A stretch of 64,000 nt of DNA from a virus. This document shows, piece after piece, positions 34,150 to 42,967 of this stretch; the first letter of the stretch is position 1, and each line of letters opens with the position of its first letter. Made by a program: the position numbers and the translations under genes. The stretch is taken from positions 227,688-291,687 of the IMG/VR virus record IMGVR_UViG_3300042566_001780. One strand, 5' to 3'. Below the pieces are notes generated by a model, which had not been told where the DNA came from, searched no databases, and saw nothing but the letters and a program-made list of their open reading frames with translations.

Positions 34150-35787
34150 ATGGTAAAACTCACTCTATCTGAATTCTTAGTCGAAGAGCAATTCTCTTCA
34201 GATGACGCCGATCGTCTTCTTTCAGTCATGCAACGTAGACTTCCTAAACTATTAGGTCAAAAAATCTATCGCCATGGTGGATCTAATGGCTTTGTTTCTT
34301 TAGGTTCTTCTGCTAAAGCTGCACTTTACTTCTTTGGTGATCGCGCCTTCCAAATCAAACTTAAAGGTTCTACTTTAGCTGGCATTGATGTTTGGGACAA
34401 ATTTGCGCTGAATCGCGGCCCAAGCTACTCTATTGATTTGTCTAAGCTAAATGCTGGATCTATTTTAGCTTCCATTTCTCGTTTGGCTGACCTCATCTTA
34501 GACCCGGTTGAAGGAAAGATTGAAGCTGAAGTTGTAAATGAGTCAATTCAACTCGATGAAATGGCTAAACGAGTATCTGATGTAGACTTCTTCAACATGG
34601 TCAAATCCGCCTTTGGTGAAGATGGTGCTAAGAAAGTATCATGGGATCAAATTAAGCAGGTTGCCGATACGAATGACGTTCTTATTCCTGGTTACATTCG
34701 TTCGCAGAAAATTGGTCGCGGTCTGTGGGATGCTACTCCAAAAGCTTCTACTGGATCTGAAAGCGCTGAAGCAAAAGAAGAGCCGAAAAAGCCAGCAAAA
34801 GCAGCACCTGTTTTGTACATCAAAGTGACTGCGCAAGATCCCGAAACTAAGAAGTTCATTAGCACCGGTGACAGCAAAGAAGCTCAGGCATTAATGGGAC
34901 AAATTCAAACTGCATTGCAAGCTGAACCCTCTAAAGCTGAACTAAAAGATCCAGAAACTTTGTATGGCCACATGGCGCAATTAGTTGATATGATTGCCAA
35001 GGCGCAATTAAGATCACTAATCATCACCGGGGGGCCTGGAAGTGGTAAGACCTATACTATCATGCAAGTGATTGAACAAAATAATCTTTTAAAAAACAAG
35101 GATTACGTTAAGCTTTCAGGCAAAGCAAGCCCTATCGAAATCTATAAGACCCTGTTCATGTATCGCGAAGGTGGCTTAATAGTTTTTGATGATCTTGATA
35201 GCATGTGGCGTAATGAAGATGCCACCAACATTTTAAAGGCGGCTTTAGATTCTTCTCCGGTTCGTGAAATTTCCTGGGTATCAACTCAAACCATTAACGT
35301 CTCACGAATGCCAGATGACAAAAAGCAAGAGCTCTTCAAGATGATTGATAAGCAGATTGATGGTACTGATGAAGACATTGACGATTTCTTAGGTGATGAT
35401 GAGGAAGATGGTAAGGAATCGAAAAAGTCTAAGAAGCGTGTAGTAGATACCAAGATTCGTTATCCATCTACATTTGATTTCAGAGGTCGTGTTATCTTTA
35501 TTTCCAATTTGAAGCCAGAAGATCTTGATTCTGCAATTATGTCACGATCTACTAAGATCAATATGGACATGACGCCAGAACAAATCCTTATGCGTATGCG
35601 TTCTATTCTCCCAAAGCTTGGAGGTACTGACGTTCCACTAGATAAGAAGGAAGAACTTCTTGATCAACTGATTGCTATGCATGGTCGTAAAGAAATTACT
35701 GCAGTAACTATGCGTGAATTTACCAAGGGTCTTGACATTGTTAGATCAGGTGCACCAAACTGGCGGGACCTCCTAATTTATATGTGA
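34150..35787 (+). CDS. AAA+ ATPase with capsid-targeting-like N-terminus
   Basis: The 545-aa product starts MVKLTLSEFLVEEQFSS, matching the T4 capsid-targeting peptide pattern with an L-x-E site. Residues to about 220 are of unknown fold. The C-terminal half has Walker A GGPGSGKTYT, Walker B LIVFDDLDSMW, and GRVIFISNLKPEDLDSAIMSR as sensor 1 and arginine region. A highly charged insert (DEDIDDFLGDDEEDGKESKK) sits between. The ATPase is paralogous to the one at 59658, which lacks this start and has an early-type promoter. The substrate is unknown. Confidence 0.75.
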   Translation: MVKLTLSEFLVEEQFSSDDADRLLSVMQRRLPKLLGQKIYRHGGSNGFVSLGSSAKAALYFFGDRAFQIKLKGSTLAGIDVWDKFALNRGPSYSIDLSKLNAGSILASISRLADLILDPVEGKIEAEVVNESIQLDEMAKRVSDVDFFNMVKSAFGEDGAKKVSWDQIKQVADTNDVLIPGYIRSQKIGRGLWDATPKASTGSESAEAKEEPKKPAKAAPVLYIKVTAQDPETKKFISTGDSKEAQALMGQIQTALQAEPSKAELKDPETLYGHMAQLVDMIAKAQLRSLIITGGPGSGKTYTIMQVIEQNNLLKNKDYVKLSGKASPIEIYKTLFMYREGGLIVFDDLDSMWRNEDATNILKAALDSSPVREISWVSTQTINVSRMPDDKKQELFKMIDKQIDGTDEDIDDFLGDDEEDGKESKKSKKRVVDTKIRYPSTFDFRGRVIFISNLKPEDLDSAIMSRSTKINMDMTPEQILMRMRSILPKLGGTDVPLDKKEELLDQLIAMHGRKEITAVTMREFTKGLDIVRSGAPNWRDLLIYM

Positions 35788-35842
35788 AAGTAATAATTTA
35801 GTATTACTTTTAGATCGGCACAAAAGTAATAACTTCAATCTG

Positions 35843-35885
35843 AGCCCAGAATGTGTTATAATTTCGCATTCTGGGCTTTTTCTTT
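35843..35885 (+). terminator. Terminator hairpin with promoter in its loop
   Basis: Perfect arms AGCCCAGAATG (35843-35853) and CATTCTGGGCT (35867-35877) are followed by TTTTTCTTT. The 13-base loop holds TATAAT (35857-35862), with TTCAAT 17 bases upstream as a weak -35. RNA starting near 35869 would carry only part of the right arm and could not terminate here. Confidence 0.7.
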
Positions 35886-35894
35886 GCTTGAAAT

Positions 35895-36080
35895 ATGCGC
35901 AACACTCTCCTCTTAATTATTACTGTTTGCACTATCGTGGGTGCACTTATTGGTCATGCATTCAGCTATCCCATTTTGGGTGCTATTTTTGGGTTCATGG
36001 CACTTCCTTTTGTGATAGGATCTATTGTGGTCGGCATTGCATGCATCATCAACTCATTTTCCAAAATTTTCAATCTATGA
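35895..36080 (+). CDS. Small membrane protein, 61 aa
   Basis: ATG 35895 opens MRNTLLLIITVCTIVGALIG, followed by a second hydrophobic stretch (ALPFVIGSIVVGIACIINSF), predicting two membrane helices. It is the first gene after the loop-embedded promoter and overlaps the next gene by four bases. Function unknown. Confidence 0.55.
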   Translation: MRNTLLLIITVCTIVGALIGHAFSYPILGAIFGFMALPFVIGSIVVGIACIINSFSKIFNL

Positions 36081-36532
36081 GATTCTACTCACTTGTCAAT
36101 TATTACCTGTCTGATCTCCAGCGAGGGCTTCAGACTGCTCATGCAGTGTCTGAAATGTTAGTGGATCCTAAAAACTGCAAGGCAAAATTGCAGCACTATC
36201 ATCAATGGGCAAAAGATCATAAGACTATCATTATTCTGAATGGTGGCAATTCAAAGATGCTGCAGGAAAGCTATGATAATCTTTCTATTTGGTGTACTGC
36301 AGCGGGTTTGCCTATCACAAAATTCCATGAAGATGAGCAAAGCTTGAATTGCGCGTTAACTTGTGTAGGCCTGGTGTTGCCTGAAGAAATTTATGGTGCA
36401 AAACGTGCTTCAAATGATTTCATTAGTCATTATGAATTTAGAAATGCTGATGGCATTTGGATGAAAAATTATTATCCTGCAGAACCAGCATACCAAATTC
36501 TGGAAATCCTCAACAAATTCAAACTTGCGTAA
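36077..36532 (+). CDS. Peptidyl-tRNA hydrolase 2-like protein
   Basis: The 151-aa product (MRFYSLVNYYLSDLQRGLQT) has the PTH2-like order: a strand then RGLQTAHAVSEM helix, a later HKTIIILNGGNSKMLQESYD strand-helix, and ALTCVGLVLPEEIYGAKRAS near the end. PTH2 enzymes release peptides from tRNA. Catalytic residues cannot be confirmed by eye, so this is a fold-level call. It could also be a non-enzymatic relative. Confidence 0.5.
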   Translation: MRFYSLVNYYLSDLQRGLQTAHAVSEMLVDPKNCKAKLQHYHQWAKDHKTIIILNGGNSKMLQESYDNLSIWCTAAGLPITKFHEDEQSLNCALTCVGLVLPEEIYGAKRASNDFISHYEFRNADGIWMKNYYPAEPAYQILEILNKFKLA

Positions 36533-36544
36533 CAAGGAAAACAA

Positions 36545-37579
36545 ATGTCAAAAATTCTGATTACCGGCATGAATAAGCTTCAATGCACTGAAGACTTTTA
36601 TCTTGACCAACATTTGAAAGTCGTCCCGTCGCATTACTCTCTCATTCGCGCTCTTCGAGATATGGGGCATACTGTTGAGCAACGAATTGTGATGATAGGC
36701 GAAAATCTATCTGAATACGATCATGTAATTGTGTATATCCATAATCCTGCAGGGTTTGCCGGATTTGTATACAATGCCCTGTATACCATTTACACCCGGC
36801 CTGATTGCATTTTGGCATTTGATGATTGGCAAGTTGATAGCATTTATTCTGGTCTACTGTCTCTGAAAGATCCAGAAAAACTGTTTCGATCGTATGTTAA
36901 GGATGGGCATAAACACATTCCCGATCATATTGAAGATTACGAATCAATGATGATGAAAGCGCTCGACATCATTGATTCAAAAACTAACCGAATGATGATT
37001 TCGGCTTTTGCTGGCGGTGATCTTTCTAAGTTGATCGAATATCCAAGTAATCGCATTTTTAGTTATAATCCCAACCCGTATCATTTGAATCGACAGGGTG
37101 TCAAAGTAATCCCTGAAAATAAACAGAAAGTCTTTAACTTTGCTGGGCTGGTACAGGGCAAAACCGCCAGGTGGCTCAAATCCCAAAAGATTGGTGACAC
37201 TGGCTGGGATCTAAAAATGTATGGTTCCCGTAAAGATGGCCAAGACCGCGTCACTGAAGATGTGATGGTGAATATCTATGGGGAGCAATGGGGCATTTTA
37301 ATGCCGGGATATTTCCATGCCGGGTCGGGGTGGTGGAGGGCCCGTCCCCTACAGTCAGCCGATGCTGGTTCTATTTTGATTGGTGAATTTGCTGAAATGA
37401 TGGTTCTTTACCAAGATGAAGGTGCTGCTACGGTAAAGCCAGTTGATCTGATTAATCTTTCTACTAACGAACTTGCAGAGATTGCTGCTTATCAAAAAGA
37501 ATGCCTGTACAAAGCACATCCTTTGGATAAGAATGTCGAAAAAGAAGAACTCAATACCATTTTGAAGGCAGTAGTGTAA
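36545..37579 (+). CDS. Putative glycosyltransferase, 344 aa
   Basis: The product opens MSKILITGMNKLQC, with SLIRALRDMGHTVEQR and a VIVYIHNPAGFAG segment, the N-terminal Rossmann layout of GT-B glycosyltransferases. The C-terminal half has KVFNFAGLVQGKTARWLKSQ, GWDLKMYGSR and LMPGYFHAGSGWWRARPLQS, resembling a donor-binding domain. It precedes UDP-galactopyranose mutase by zero bases, so a sugar-transfer role with UDP-galactofuranose as donor is plausible. The family match is by layout, not a signature motif. Confidence 0.5.
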   Translation: MSKILITGMNKLQCTEDFYLDQHLKVVPSHYSLIRALRDMGHTVEQRIVMIGENLSEYDHVIVYIHNPAGFAGFVYNALYTIYTRPDCILAFDDWQVDSIYSGLLSLKDPEKLFRSYVKDGHKHIPDHIEDYESMMMKALDIIDSKTNRMMISAFAGGDLSKLIEYPSNRIFSYNPNPYHLNRQGVKVIPENKQKVFNFAGLVQGKTARWLKSQKIGDTGWDLKMYGSRKDGQDRVTEDVMVNIYGEQWGILMPGYFHAGSGWWRARPLQSADAGSILIGEFAEMMVLYQDEGAATVKPVDLINLSTNELAEIAAYQKECLYKAHPLDKNVEKEELNTILKAVV

Positions 37580-38593
37580 ATGAAAATTCTAGTTGTCGGC
37601 GCTGGTTTTTCTGGTGCGGTTATTGCTCGTGAACTGGCAGAAGCAGGTCATAATATTACTGTCATTGACAAGCGGGGTCATATTGCAGGAAATGCATTTG
37701 ACTTTAAAAATGACTATGGCATTCGTGTGCACAAGTATGGGCCTCATCTTTTTCATACAAATAATGAAACAGTGTTTGCCTATCTTAGCAAATTTACAAC
37801 ATGGATCCCGTATGAGCATAAAGTAAAAGCTATGTTAGCAGATGGCAGATATGTTACATTGCCCGTGAATAAAGAAACTGCTGAGATTGTAGGAAAAGAA
37901 AACATTGTCGATATTTTTATTCGCCCATATACTAAAAAAATGTGGGGGATGAGTATTGAGGAACTTGATCCTGAGATTCTACAGCGAGTTCCTATTCGTG
38001 ACGATATGAATGACAAATACTTTCCAAATGATCAATTCCAGTTTATGCCAGAAAATGGATATACTGAACTAATTAGGCAAATGCTACATCACGAAAATAT
38101 TTCTGTGCTGTTGGGCAAACCTTTTAGCAAGAAGTTGGAAGATGAATTTGATCACATCTTCAATTCAATGCCAATCGATGAGTATTACGATTTTTGTTAT
38201 GGCGAACTGCCATATCGATCTATCAAGTTTCATACTGTGGACCTCCCTGCTCCTAAGCTTTTGCCAACAACTACAGTAAACTTCACTCACAGCGGACCTT
38301 ATACTCGAGTTACTGAGTGGAAGAACATTCCAGGTCATGGAACAAATGATCAAATGACAACCTTAACTTTTGAGGAACCATGCGATTATTTGGACAATAA
38401 TAAAGAACGGTACTATCCGGTCAAAGATGCCTCTGGGAAAAATAGAGAAATCTATAAAAAGTATGAAGGTATTCTGAACGCGAAGACTACCTTTATTGGT
38501 AGATGCGGACTTTATGCTTACTTAGATATGCACATGGCAGTCAGTACCGCTTACTCCATTGCTAAACGATTTTTGAAAGAGCGAAATGGCTGA
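37580..38593 (+). CDS. glf: UDP-galactopyranose mutase
   Basis: The 337-aa protein begins MKILVVGAGFSGAVIARELA, an FAD-binding GxGxxG dinucleotide fold, then IDKRGHIAGNAFDFKNDYGI and HKYGPHLFHTNNETVFAYLS, the Glf signature with substrate-loop His residues. FIRPYTKKMWG and the C-terminal GRCGLYAYLDMHMAVSTAYS complete the pattern. It converts UDP-Galp to UDP-Galf with reduced FAD. It lies between a glycosyltransferase-like gene and a cytidylyltransferase, so the phage makes or uses a furanose sugar. Confidence 0.9.
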   Translation: MKILVVGAGFSGAVIARELAEAGHNITVIDKRGHIAGNAFDFKNDYGIRVHKYGPHLFHTNNETVFAYLSKFTTWIPYEHKVKAMLADGRYVTLPVNKETAEIVGKENIVDIFIRPYTKKMWGMSIEELDPEILQRVPIRDDMNDKYFPNDQFQFMPENGYTELIRQMLHHENISVLLGKPFSKKLEDEFDHIFNSMPIDEYYDFCYGELPYRSIKFHTVDLPAPKLLPTTTVNFTHSGPYTRVTEWKNIPGHGTNDQMTTLTFEEPCDYLDNNKERYYPVKDASGKNREIYKKYEGILNAKTTFIGRCGLYAYLDMHMAVSTAYSIAKRFLKERNG

Positions 38594-38873
38594 TTTTATT
38601 CTGGTAGCGCAATCATTTCATAAAAATGCAGCAATTGCAGAAGTGCTAAATAAACGTGCAAAAGATGATCGAGTGATTGTTGTCACGAACAAAGAAGACG
38701 ATTCTAAATGGGAAGTTTTCTTTGAGCGTGTTTGTAAATGCTCAGTCTATCAATTCAGTCTTAGTGAAGAACTTCCGAAAACTCTGGAAGAAGCTTCTAA
38801 AAAGCTGAAAGACTTTCATCCCACGCAATTCACCCTAAACCAAGAATGTGTTTTTCTATATGATCCTGAATGA
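38586..38873 (+). CDS. Small phage protein in sugar cassette, 95 aa
   Basis: The product (MADFILVAQSFHKNAAIAEV) looks like a small alpha/beta domain with strands at 1-8 and 28-34 (RVIVVTNKED). It overlaps glf by eight bases and the cytidylyltransferase gene by fourteen, so it is translated with them. No family recognised. Confidence 0.5.
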   Translation: MADFILVAQSFHKNAAIAEVLNKRAKDDRVIVVTNKEDDSKWEVFFERVCKCSVYQFSLSEELPKTLEEASKKLKDFHPTQFTLNQECVFLYDPE

Positions 38874-39327
38874 ATTGAAAAAACTGCAAGGCAAAAAAAT
38901 TGGATTTGTAGCAAGTTGTTTTGACTTGCTGCACGCAGGTCATGTAGCCATGCTTAGTGAAGCAAAGAATCATTGTGATTTTTTGATTGCTGCATTGCAA
39001 GTAGATCCGTGTGTTGATCGGCCACACAAAAATAAGCCAGTACAAAGCATAGTTGAGCGGCAACTACAGCTAGCATCATGTAGATTTGTGGATGACATCA
39101 TCATTTACCATACAGAAAAGGATCTAGAAGATCTTCTGCTGATTCTGCCTATAGATGTGCGTATTCTCGGCGTCGAATATCAGGATCTAGAATTCACCGG
39201 TAGACAAATTTGCATTGATCACGGAATTGAGCTTGTTTTCAATTCGCGAAATCATTCTTTTAGTTCAAGCGGTTTGCGGAAGCGTGTGCTTGAAGCTGAG
39301 CAAAAAGCTGCGACAAAAGTAGATTAA
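38860..39327 (+). CDS. Glycerol-3-phosphate cytidylyltransferase-like nucleotidylyltransferase
   Basis: The 155-aa product from ATG 38860 has ASCFDLLHAGHVAMLSEAKN with the HxGH nucleotide-binding motif at 25-28, and a later SSSGLRKRVL that fits the conserved second motif (RTxGISTT-like) of this superfamily. The size matches TagD-type enzymes, which make CDP-glycerol or related CDP-polyols. With glf and a glycosyltransferase-like gene it forms a sugar-activation cassette. The true substrate is unknown. The start has no clear ribosome site. Confidence 0.7.
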   Translation: MILNELKKLQGKKIGFVASCFDLLHAGHVAMLSEAKNHCDFLIAALQVDPCVDRPHKNKPVQSIVERQLQLASCRFVDDIIIYHTEKDLEDLLLILPIDVRILGVEYQDLEFTGRQICIDHGIELVFNSRNHSFSSSGLRKRVLEAEQKAATKVD

Positions 39328-39881
39328 GCAAAAATCTTGTTTCCATCCCAGAAATAGAATTTTGCATCAGGGAAGACTCGAGTGTTTGAGTCTTCCGATC
39401 TAATTCCATTATCTTCGATCCACTCAAAGAACTCTTGAGAAAGATGTCTAGCTCTTTCTCCAGAAGATAGAAAAAGTTGAACCGGAATAGGGTCATTTCC
39501 ATTCATCAACAGAATGGCATCTGTTCTAGCACGGCCTTCGTGACTCACGACTTTCACGCTCTTGATACTATCATCTTCTTCGCGGGTGATTGACAAAATC
39601 AAGAATGGCGTAGCTATTGGTTCTCCACGTTTCATCATCTCAGCAAAGTTCCTTGCATCCTCTGTTCTATCTGTTGCAGTAGCTAAGGCCTTGAATGTAG
39701 TCGGTTTGATCCAAGCTACAGCTCCACGATAGAGGATGTTTTGTCCCATAGGTGTAGCTCCCATCCCGTTTTTGTTATCAAAGTTGACTTTGCCAACTTT
39801 GAACTTTTCGTTTACGTTCGATGGTGTAGCTTCTGGGAAATTTTCCTCTTCTAAGAGGTTCAAAAGTTCGCGTAAGATCAT
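39324..39881 (-). CDS. Phage protein with ParB-like motif and CTS-like start
   Basis: ATG 39881 gives 185 aa starting MILRELLNLLEEENFPEATP, which fits the L-x-E capsid-targeting pattern of other late proteins here; ATG 39905 is an alternative. The C-terminal half has VKVVSHEGRARTDAILLMNG followed by DPIPVQLFL, like the core strand-helix of ParB/Srx-fold domains. A late-type box lies upstream. It overlaps the convergent cytidylyltransferase gene by four bases. Function unknown. Confidence 0.55.
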   Translation of the reverse strand: MILRELLNLLEEENFPEATPSNVNEKFKVGKVNFDNKNGMGATPMGQNILYRGAVAWIKPTTFKALATATDRTEDARNFAEMMKRGEPIATPFLILSITREEDDSIKSVKVVSHEGRARTDAILLMNGNDPIPVQLFLSSGERARHLSQEFFEWIEDNGIRSEDSNTRVFPDAKFYFWDGNKIFA

Positions 39882-39912
39882 AATTCTGTAGTACAATGCA
39901 TTCATTCTAAGT

Positions 39913-39920
39913 TATTTAGA
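39913..39920 (-). promoter_or_regulatory. Late-type promoter (TCTAAATA)
   Basis: On the minus strand AATTCTAAATAACTTAG lies 32 bases before ATG 39881 (or 8 before ATG 39905). Confidence 0.5.
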
Positions 39921-39951
39921 ATTTTTCAACCAACTTTGAAAGTTTTTACAA

Positions 39952-41040
39952 ATGTCTCATTTCATGAAGTCTGGCAATACATTCAAGATTGCCGCGGATG
40001 CAGCGCTTGATCTGTACGATCATCTGCCAGTTGGCACATATGTTGTCAAGCAGGACATGTTCAAGAACTTCTTCCTAGAAGCCATTGAAGATTTCAGCTT
40101 TTCTGGTAAGATTTACGGTGACACTGTAAAACAGCGTGAACGTATCTTCAACACGTTTGAGACTCGCAAAAACTCTACTGGCGTGCTGTTGACTGGTGAA
40201 AAAGGTAGTGGCAAAACCCTGCTGGCAAAACTGCTGGCTATTAAGGCTCATGAGTCTGGGATGCCAACGATTGTCATCAATACTCCGTGGTGTGGTGATG
40301 AATTCAACAATTTTATGCAGCTGATTTCTCAGCCGTGTATGGTTCTGTTTGATGAGTTTGAAAAAGTGTATGATAAGGATGAACAAGCTGCATTGCTGAC
40401 TTTGCTCGACGGTGTCTTTTCCAGCAAGAAGCTTTTTGTCCTTACCTGTAATGACAAATATCGCGTTGATACTCACATGCGAAATCGTCCTGGCCGCATT
40501 TTCTATTCGATGGATTTTGATGGACTCTCAATTGAATTCATTCAAGAATACTGCCAAGACAATTTGCACGACAAATCAAAGATTGATGGAATTTGCAAAG
40601 TGTCGATGGCATTTTCCAAGTTCAACTTCGATATGCTGCAGGCCATGGTTGAAGAAATCAATCGCTATGGTGAAACGCCGCAAGAAGCAATGCGTTATCT
40701 GAATGCGAAACCCGAGTATTCCGAATCCGTTATGTATGATGTTGCTCTCAAAGTTGATGGTGAACCTATCAAAATTGAGAATATTCAAGGACATAATCGA
40801 AAGCTTAACACCAATCCGCTGATTGTTCAACGAATCAATATCGATTATGAAGTTGTCACTATCGATAAAGATGGTGAAGAAGATACTGATTGGGAAGAAG
40901 CTCGATTTTCTCCAGCAGATCTGGTGAAGGTTGATATTTCTACTGGTACTTTTATGTTCAAAAATAGCATGGGCCAAGAACTCACCCTGTCTCGTGAAGT
41001 TGACAAAAGTACAAAATTTCATGAATTGCTGCTGGTATGA
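39952..41040 (+). CDS. AAA+ ATPase, 362 aa
   Basis: The product has Walker A TGEKGSGKTLLAK, Walker B PCMVLFDEFEKVYD, sensor-1-like LFVLTCNDKYR, and an RNRPGRIFYSMDF arginine-finger region, so it is a classical AAA ATPase. The C-terminal 110 residues (KVDGEPIKIENIQGHNRKLN onward) form a beta-rich domain not seen in its three AAA relatives in this window. It probably remodels a phage or host complex. It is coupled to a tiny membrane protein gene. Confidence 0.75.
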   Translation: MSHFMKSGNTFKIAADAALDLYDHLPVGTYVVKQDMFKNFFLEAIEDFSFSGKIYGDTVKQRERIFNTFETRKNSTGVLLTGEKGSGKTLLAKLLAIKAHESGMPTIVINTPWCGDEFNNFMQLISQPCMVLFDEFEKVYDKDEQAALLTLLDGVFSSKKLFVLTCNDKYRVDTHMRNRPGRIFYSMDFDGLSIEFIQEYCQDNLHDKSKIDGICKVSMAFSKFNFDMLQAMVEEINRYGETPQEAMRYLNAKPEYSESVMYDVALKVDGEPIKIENIQGHNRKLNTNPLIVQRINIDYEVVTIDKDGEEDTDWEEARFSPADLVKVDISTGTFMFKNSMGQELTLSREVDKSTKFHELLLV

Positions 41041-41111
41041 AAGCATTCCTTATTTGGATTTCAATCGTAGCTCTTGCATTTCTGTCTAGCTATCTGTTGG
41101 TATTCAATTGA
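41037..41111 (+). CDS. Tiny membrane peptide, 24 aa
   Basis: ATG 41037 overlaps the AAA+ stop codon (ATGA) and encodes MKAFLIWISIVALAFLSSYL plus four residues, a single hydrophobic helix. It ends just before a strong terminator. The coupling supports a gene, but length alone would not. Confidence 0.35.
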   Translation: MKAFLIWISIVALAFLSSYLLVFN

Positions 41112-41118
41112 ACGTGTG

Positions 41119-41140
41119 AAAAGGGTCTATAGACCCTTTT
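41119..41140. terminator. Palindromic terminator
   Basis: A perfect 22-base palindrome with arms AAAAGGGTC and GACCCTTTT around TATA, placed after the AAA+ operon. The T-rich right arm fits intrinsic termination. Confidence 0.75.
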
Positions 41141-41161
41141 CCTATTTGCGAAAGATGAATA

Positions 41162-41629
41162 ATGTCTTCTATTATTGAAGTTTCTGGTAATCTTTTAGAC
41201 ATAACTTCAGGCATGATCATTCACGGTTGCAATGCTCAAGGAGTAATGGGCTCTGGAATAGCGCTGCAACTTAAGAATAAGTACCCAGGGATGTTTTCTA
41301 CATATGTCAATGATGTTAACTTATGGTCTCAAAAAGGGACCCGGAGACATGATTGTTTAGGTGCAGTGTCTTGGCATATTGAAGGCGATCTTGTCATTGG
41401 AAGTTGCATCACACAGCTTTTCTATGGAAAAGACGGTGCAAAGTATGTGTCTTATGATGCTGTTGATTCATGCGCTATGGATGTGAATGCTATGTTGAAA
41501 TCTGGTGAATTTGCTGAGTTGCATATTCCAAAAATAGGAGCAGGACTAGGAGGTGGTAGTTGGAGTGTCATTAGTGAAATTTTGACACATCGTATCGAAG
41601 TACCTATTATTTGTTGGGTGAAAGAATGA
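41162..41629 (+). CDS. Macro domain protein
   Basis: The 155-aa product is a single macro domain: GNLLDITSGMIIHGCNAQGV, MGSGIALQLKNKYPGMFSTY and a later IPKIGAGLGGGSW loop. Macro domains bind ADP-ribose, and this small type can remove ADP-ribose from proteins or nucleic acids or act on ADP-ribose 1''-phosphate. In a phage it may undo ADP-ribosylation used in defence or finish tRNA repair; both are inference. It overlaps the next gene by four bases. Confidence 0.8.
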   Translation: MSSIIEVSGNLLDITSGMIIHGCNAQGVMGSGIALQLKNKYPGMFSTYVNDVNLWSQKGTRRHDCLGAVSWHIEGDLVIGSCITQLFYGKDGAKYVSYDAVDSCAMDVNAMLKSGEFAELHIPKIGAGLGGGSWSVISEILTHRIEVPIICWVKE

Positions 41630-41994
41630 AACCAATAGCTTATAGATTCCAAATCAAATCTGGTGATTCATGGCAAACTTATCATGCTTCAAATTTGCCA
41701 AAGAATGTCATTCTCAGCAATGTTGTGCCATTATTTGAAAAACCTGTATTTGATCAAGCTTTTCTGAGAACGGTGTTTGAATCTAGTTTGAATTTCAATG
41801 ATTTCTATTCTCAGTTATGTAGCATTCAAATAATGGATCAAGAGCCAGGGGACATCGTGAATAGGCTACTTGCTAGAGCAGCTATTCGAAGGCAAATTTC
41901 TTCAAGAAAAAGCGTTGAGCTCAATGAAAAAGATCGTATTGCAGATCTTCTTGAGGAAGCAGCACATGAAATTATGAAGTTAAGAGGAAAATGA
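41626..41994 (+). CDS. Phage protein of unknown function, 122 aa
   Basis: The product from ATG 41626 (MKPIAYRFQIKSGDSWQTYH) is beta-rich at the N-terminus and helical at the C-terminus (IADLLEEAAHEIMKLRGK). It is coupled to the macro domain gene. No motif recognised. Confidence 0.5.
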   Translation: MKPIAYRFQIKSGDSWQTYHASNLPKNVILSNVVPLFEKPVFDQAFLRTVFESSLNFNDFYSQLCSIQIMDQEPGDIVNRLLARAAIRRQISSRKSVELNEKDRIADLLEEAAHEIMKLRGK

Positions 41995-41995
41995 C

Positions 41996-42496
41996 ATGAG
42001 CAACAGCCTATCGGCTTTTTTAAAAGATCTTGCGGACTACACAAAAAGATTTATTTTCATGGGCAACAGCGATTATGCAAAGCAAATTATTGAATCAATC
42101 GAAGAACTAAAAAGCCAAGTTGTAGCTCTTTCTAAGCCGAGCCTATTTGCAATTTGCAAACTAAAAGTAGAAAATTCTGCTCAAGAAAAACAAGCATTTG
42201 AGTCGTGGGTGAAGTCAGTTTCGGGAGAAAGTGCTGATTTTTCAACAGATGAAACTGGAAATTATCAGCATCCCGAAATGTATGCTGCTTGGTTAGCGTG
42301 GAACGCAAGAGTGACACAGCAAAACTATGTTAAAATTCCCTATGCAAAGCTAAAGCTTAAATCCATTGACAATGGAATGCCGGACTGCCCGCATTGCGGA
42401 AACAATCGTCAAGTTTGGCGAAATCAGATTACGAACAAGCTCACATGTCACCGTGCATATTGCAACACTGTCATTGAAGAAATGGAAACAAAATGA
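41996..42496 (+). CDS. Phage protein with C-terminal zinc ribbon
   Basis: The 166-aa product has a helical start, a middle ESWVKSVSGESADF and AAWLAWNARV segment typical of small phage proteins, and a C-terminal CPHCGNNRQVW...LTCHRAYC zinc ribbon. DNA or RNA binding is plausible. A ribosome site AGAGGAAA precedes ATG 41996. Confidence 0.55.
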   Translation: MSNSLSAFLKDLADYTKRFIFMGNSDYAKQIIESIEELKSQVVALSKPSLFAICKLKVENSAQEKQAFESWVKSVSGESADFSTDETGNYQHPEMYAAWLAWNARVTQQNYVKIPYAKLKLKSIDNGMPDCPHCGNNRQVWRNQITNKLTCHRAYCNTVIEEMETK

Positions 42497-42714
42497 TCAA
42501 GTCTTTTACTCTGAAGCAAATTCCTTCCCATGTTGATCTGGAGCCAGGTGTTACGGTCTACGAGTCTGCTAAGTACGATTATGGTTTGGCAAGTGATGAC
42601 AGTCGATTCACCGGCATTCATCATGTTTCAGTGACTCTTGATCCAACTGGTGACTATCCATTTTTTACGGTTCCTGCACATTTCTTGGAGCCGATTGAGA
42701 ATGTCACAACCTAA
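42493..42714 (+). CDS. Small phage protein, 73 aa
   Basis: The product (MIKSFTLKQIPSHVDLEPGV) is a beta-rich domain with an aromatic tail. It overlaps its neighbours by 4 and 14 bases. Function unknown. Confidence 0.5.
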   Translation: MIKSFTLKQIPSHVDLEPGVTVYESAKYDYGLASDDSRFTGIHHVSVTLDPTGDYPFFTVPAHFLEPIENVTT

Positions 42715-42967
42715 TTGCCTGCATATTCTTCAGGTTGGCAGATCTTTTGTGGCACTCAAAGATAGTGCTTCTGCAAATCGCTATATAGACCATTATGGAC
42801 TGTCAAAACAAGCAGTCCATCTTGGATGCAAAGAAGTCCATCAATCCTACATTGACATTTTTGAAAAGTGTAAAGTTGATAGAATTGGCTTTGAGCATCT
42901 AGGTCTTTTGCTGCAACCCTCATTTACACCGTTTTTCAAACATGTCCCAACAACCAAAAGTAACTGA
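42701..42967 (+). CDS. Small phage protein, 88 aa
   Basis: The product from ATG 42701 (MSQPNCLHILQVGRSFVALK) has several Cys and His but no recognised family. It overlaps the topoisomerase gene start by 26 bases, so it may help its translation. Confidence 0.5.
   Translation: MSQPNCLHILQVGRSFVALKDSASANRYIDHYGLSKQAVHLGCKEVHQSYIDIFEKCKVDRIGFEHLGLLLQPSFTPFFKHVPTTKSN

Noticed and set aside
38645-38652. GCTAAATA late-type box inside the 38586 gene
   Set aside because: It lies in coding sequence about 200 bases before the next start, with no structural gene downstream.
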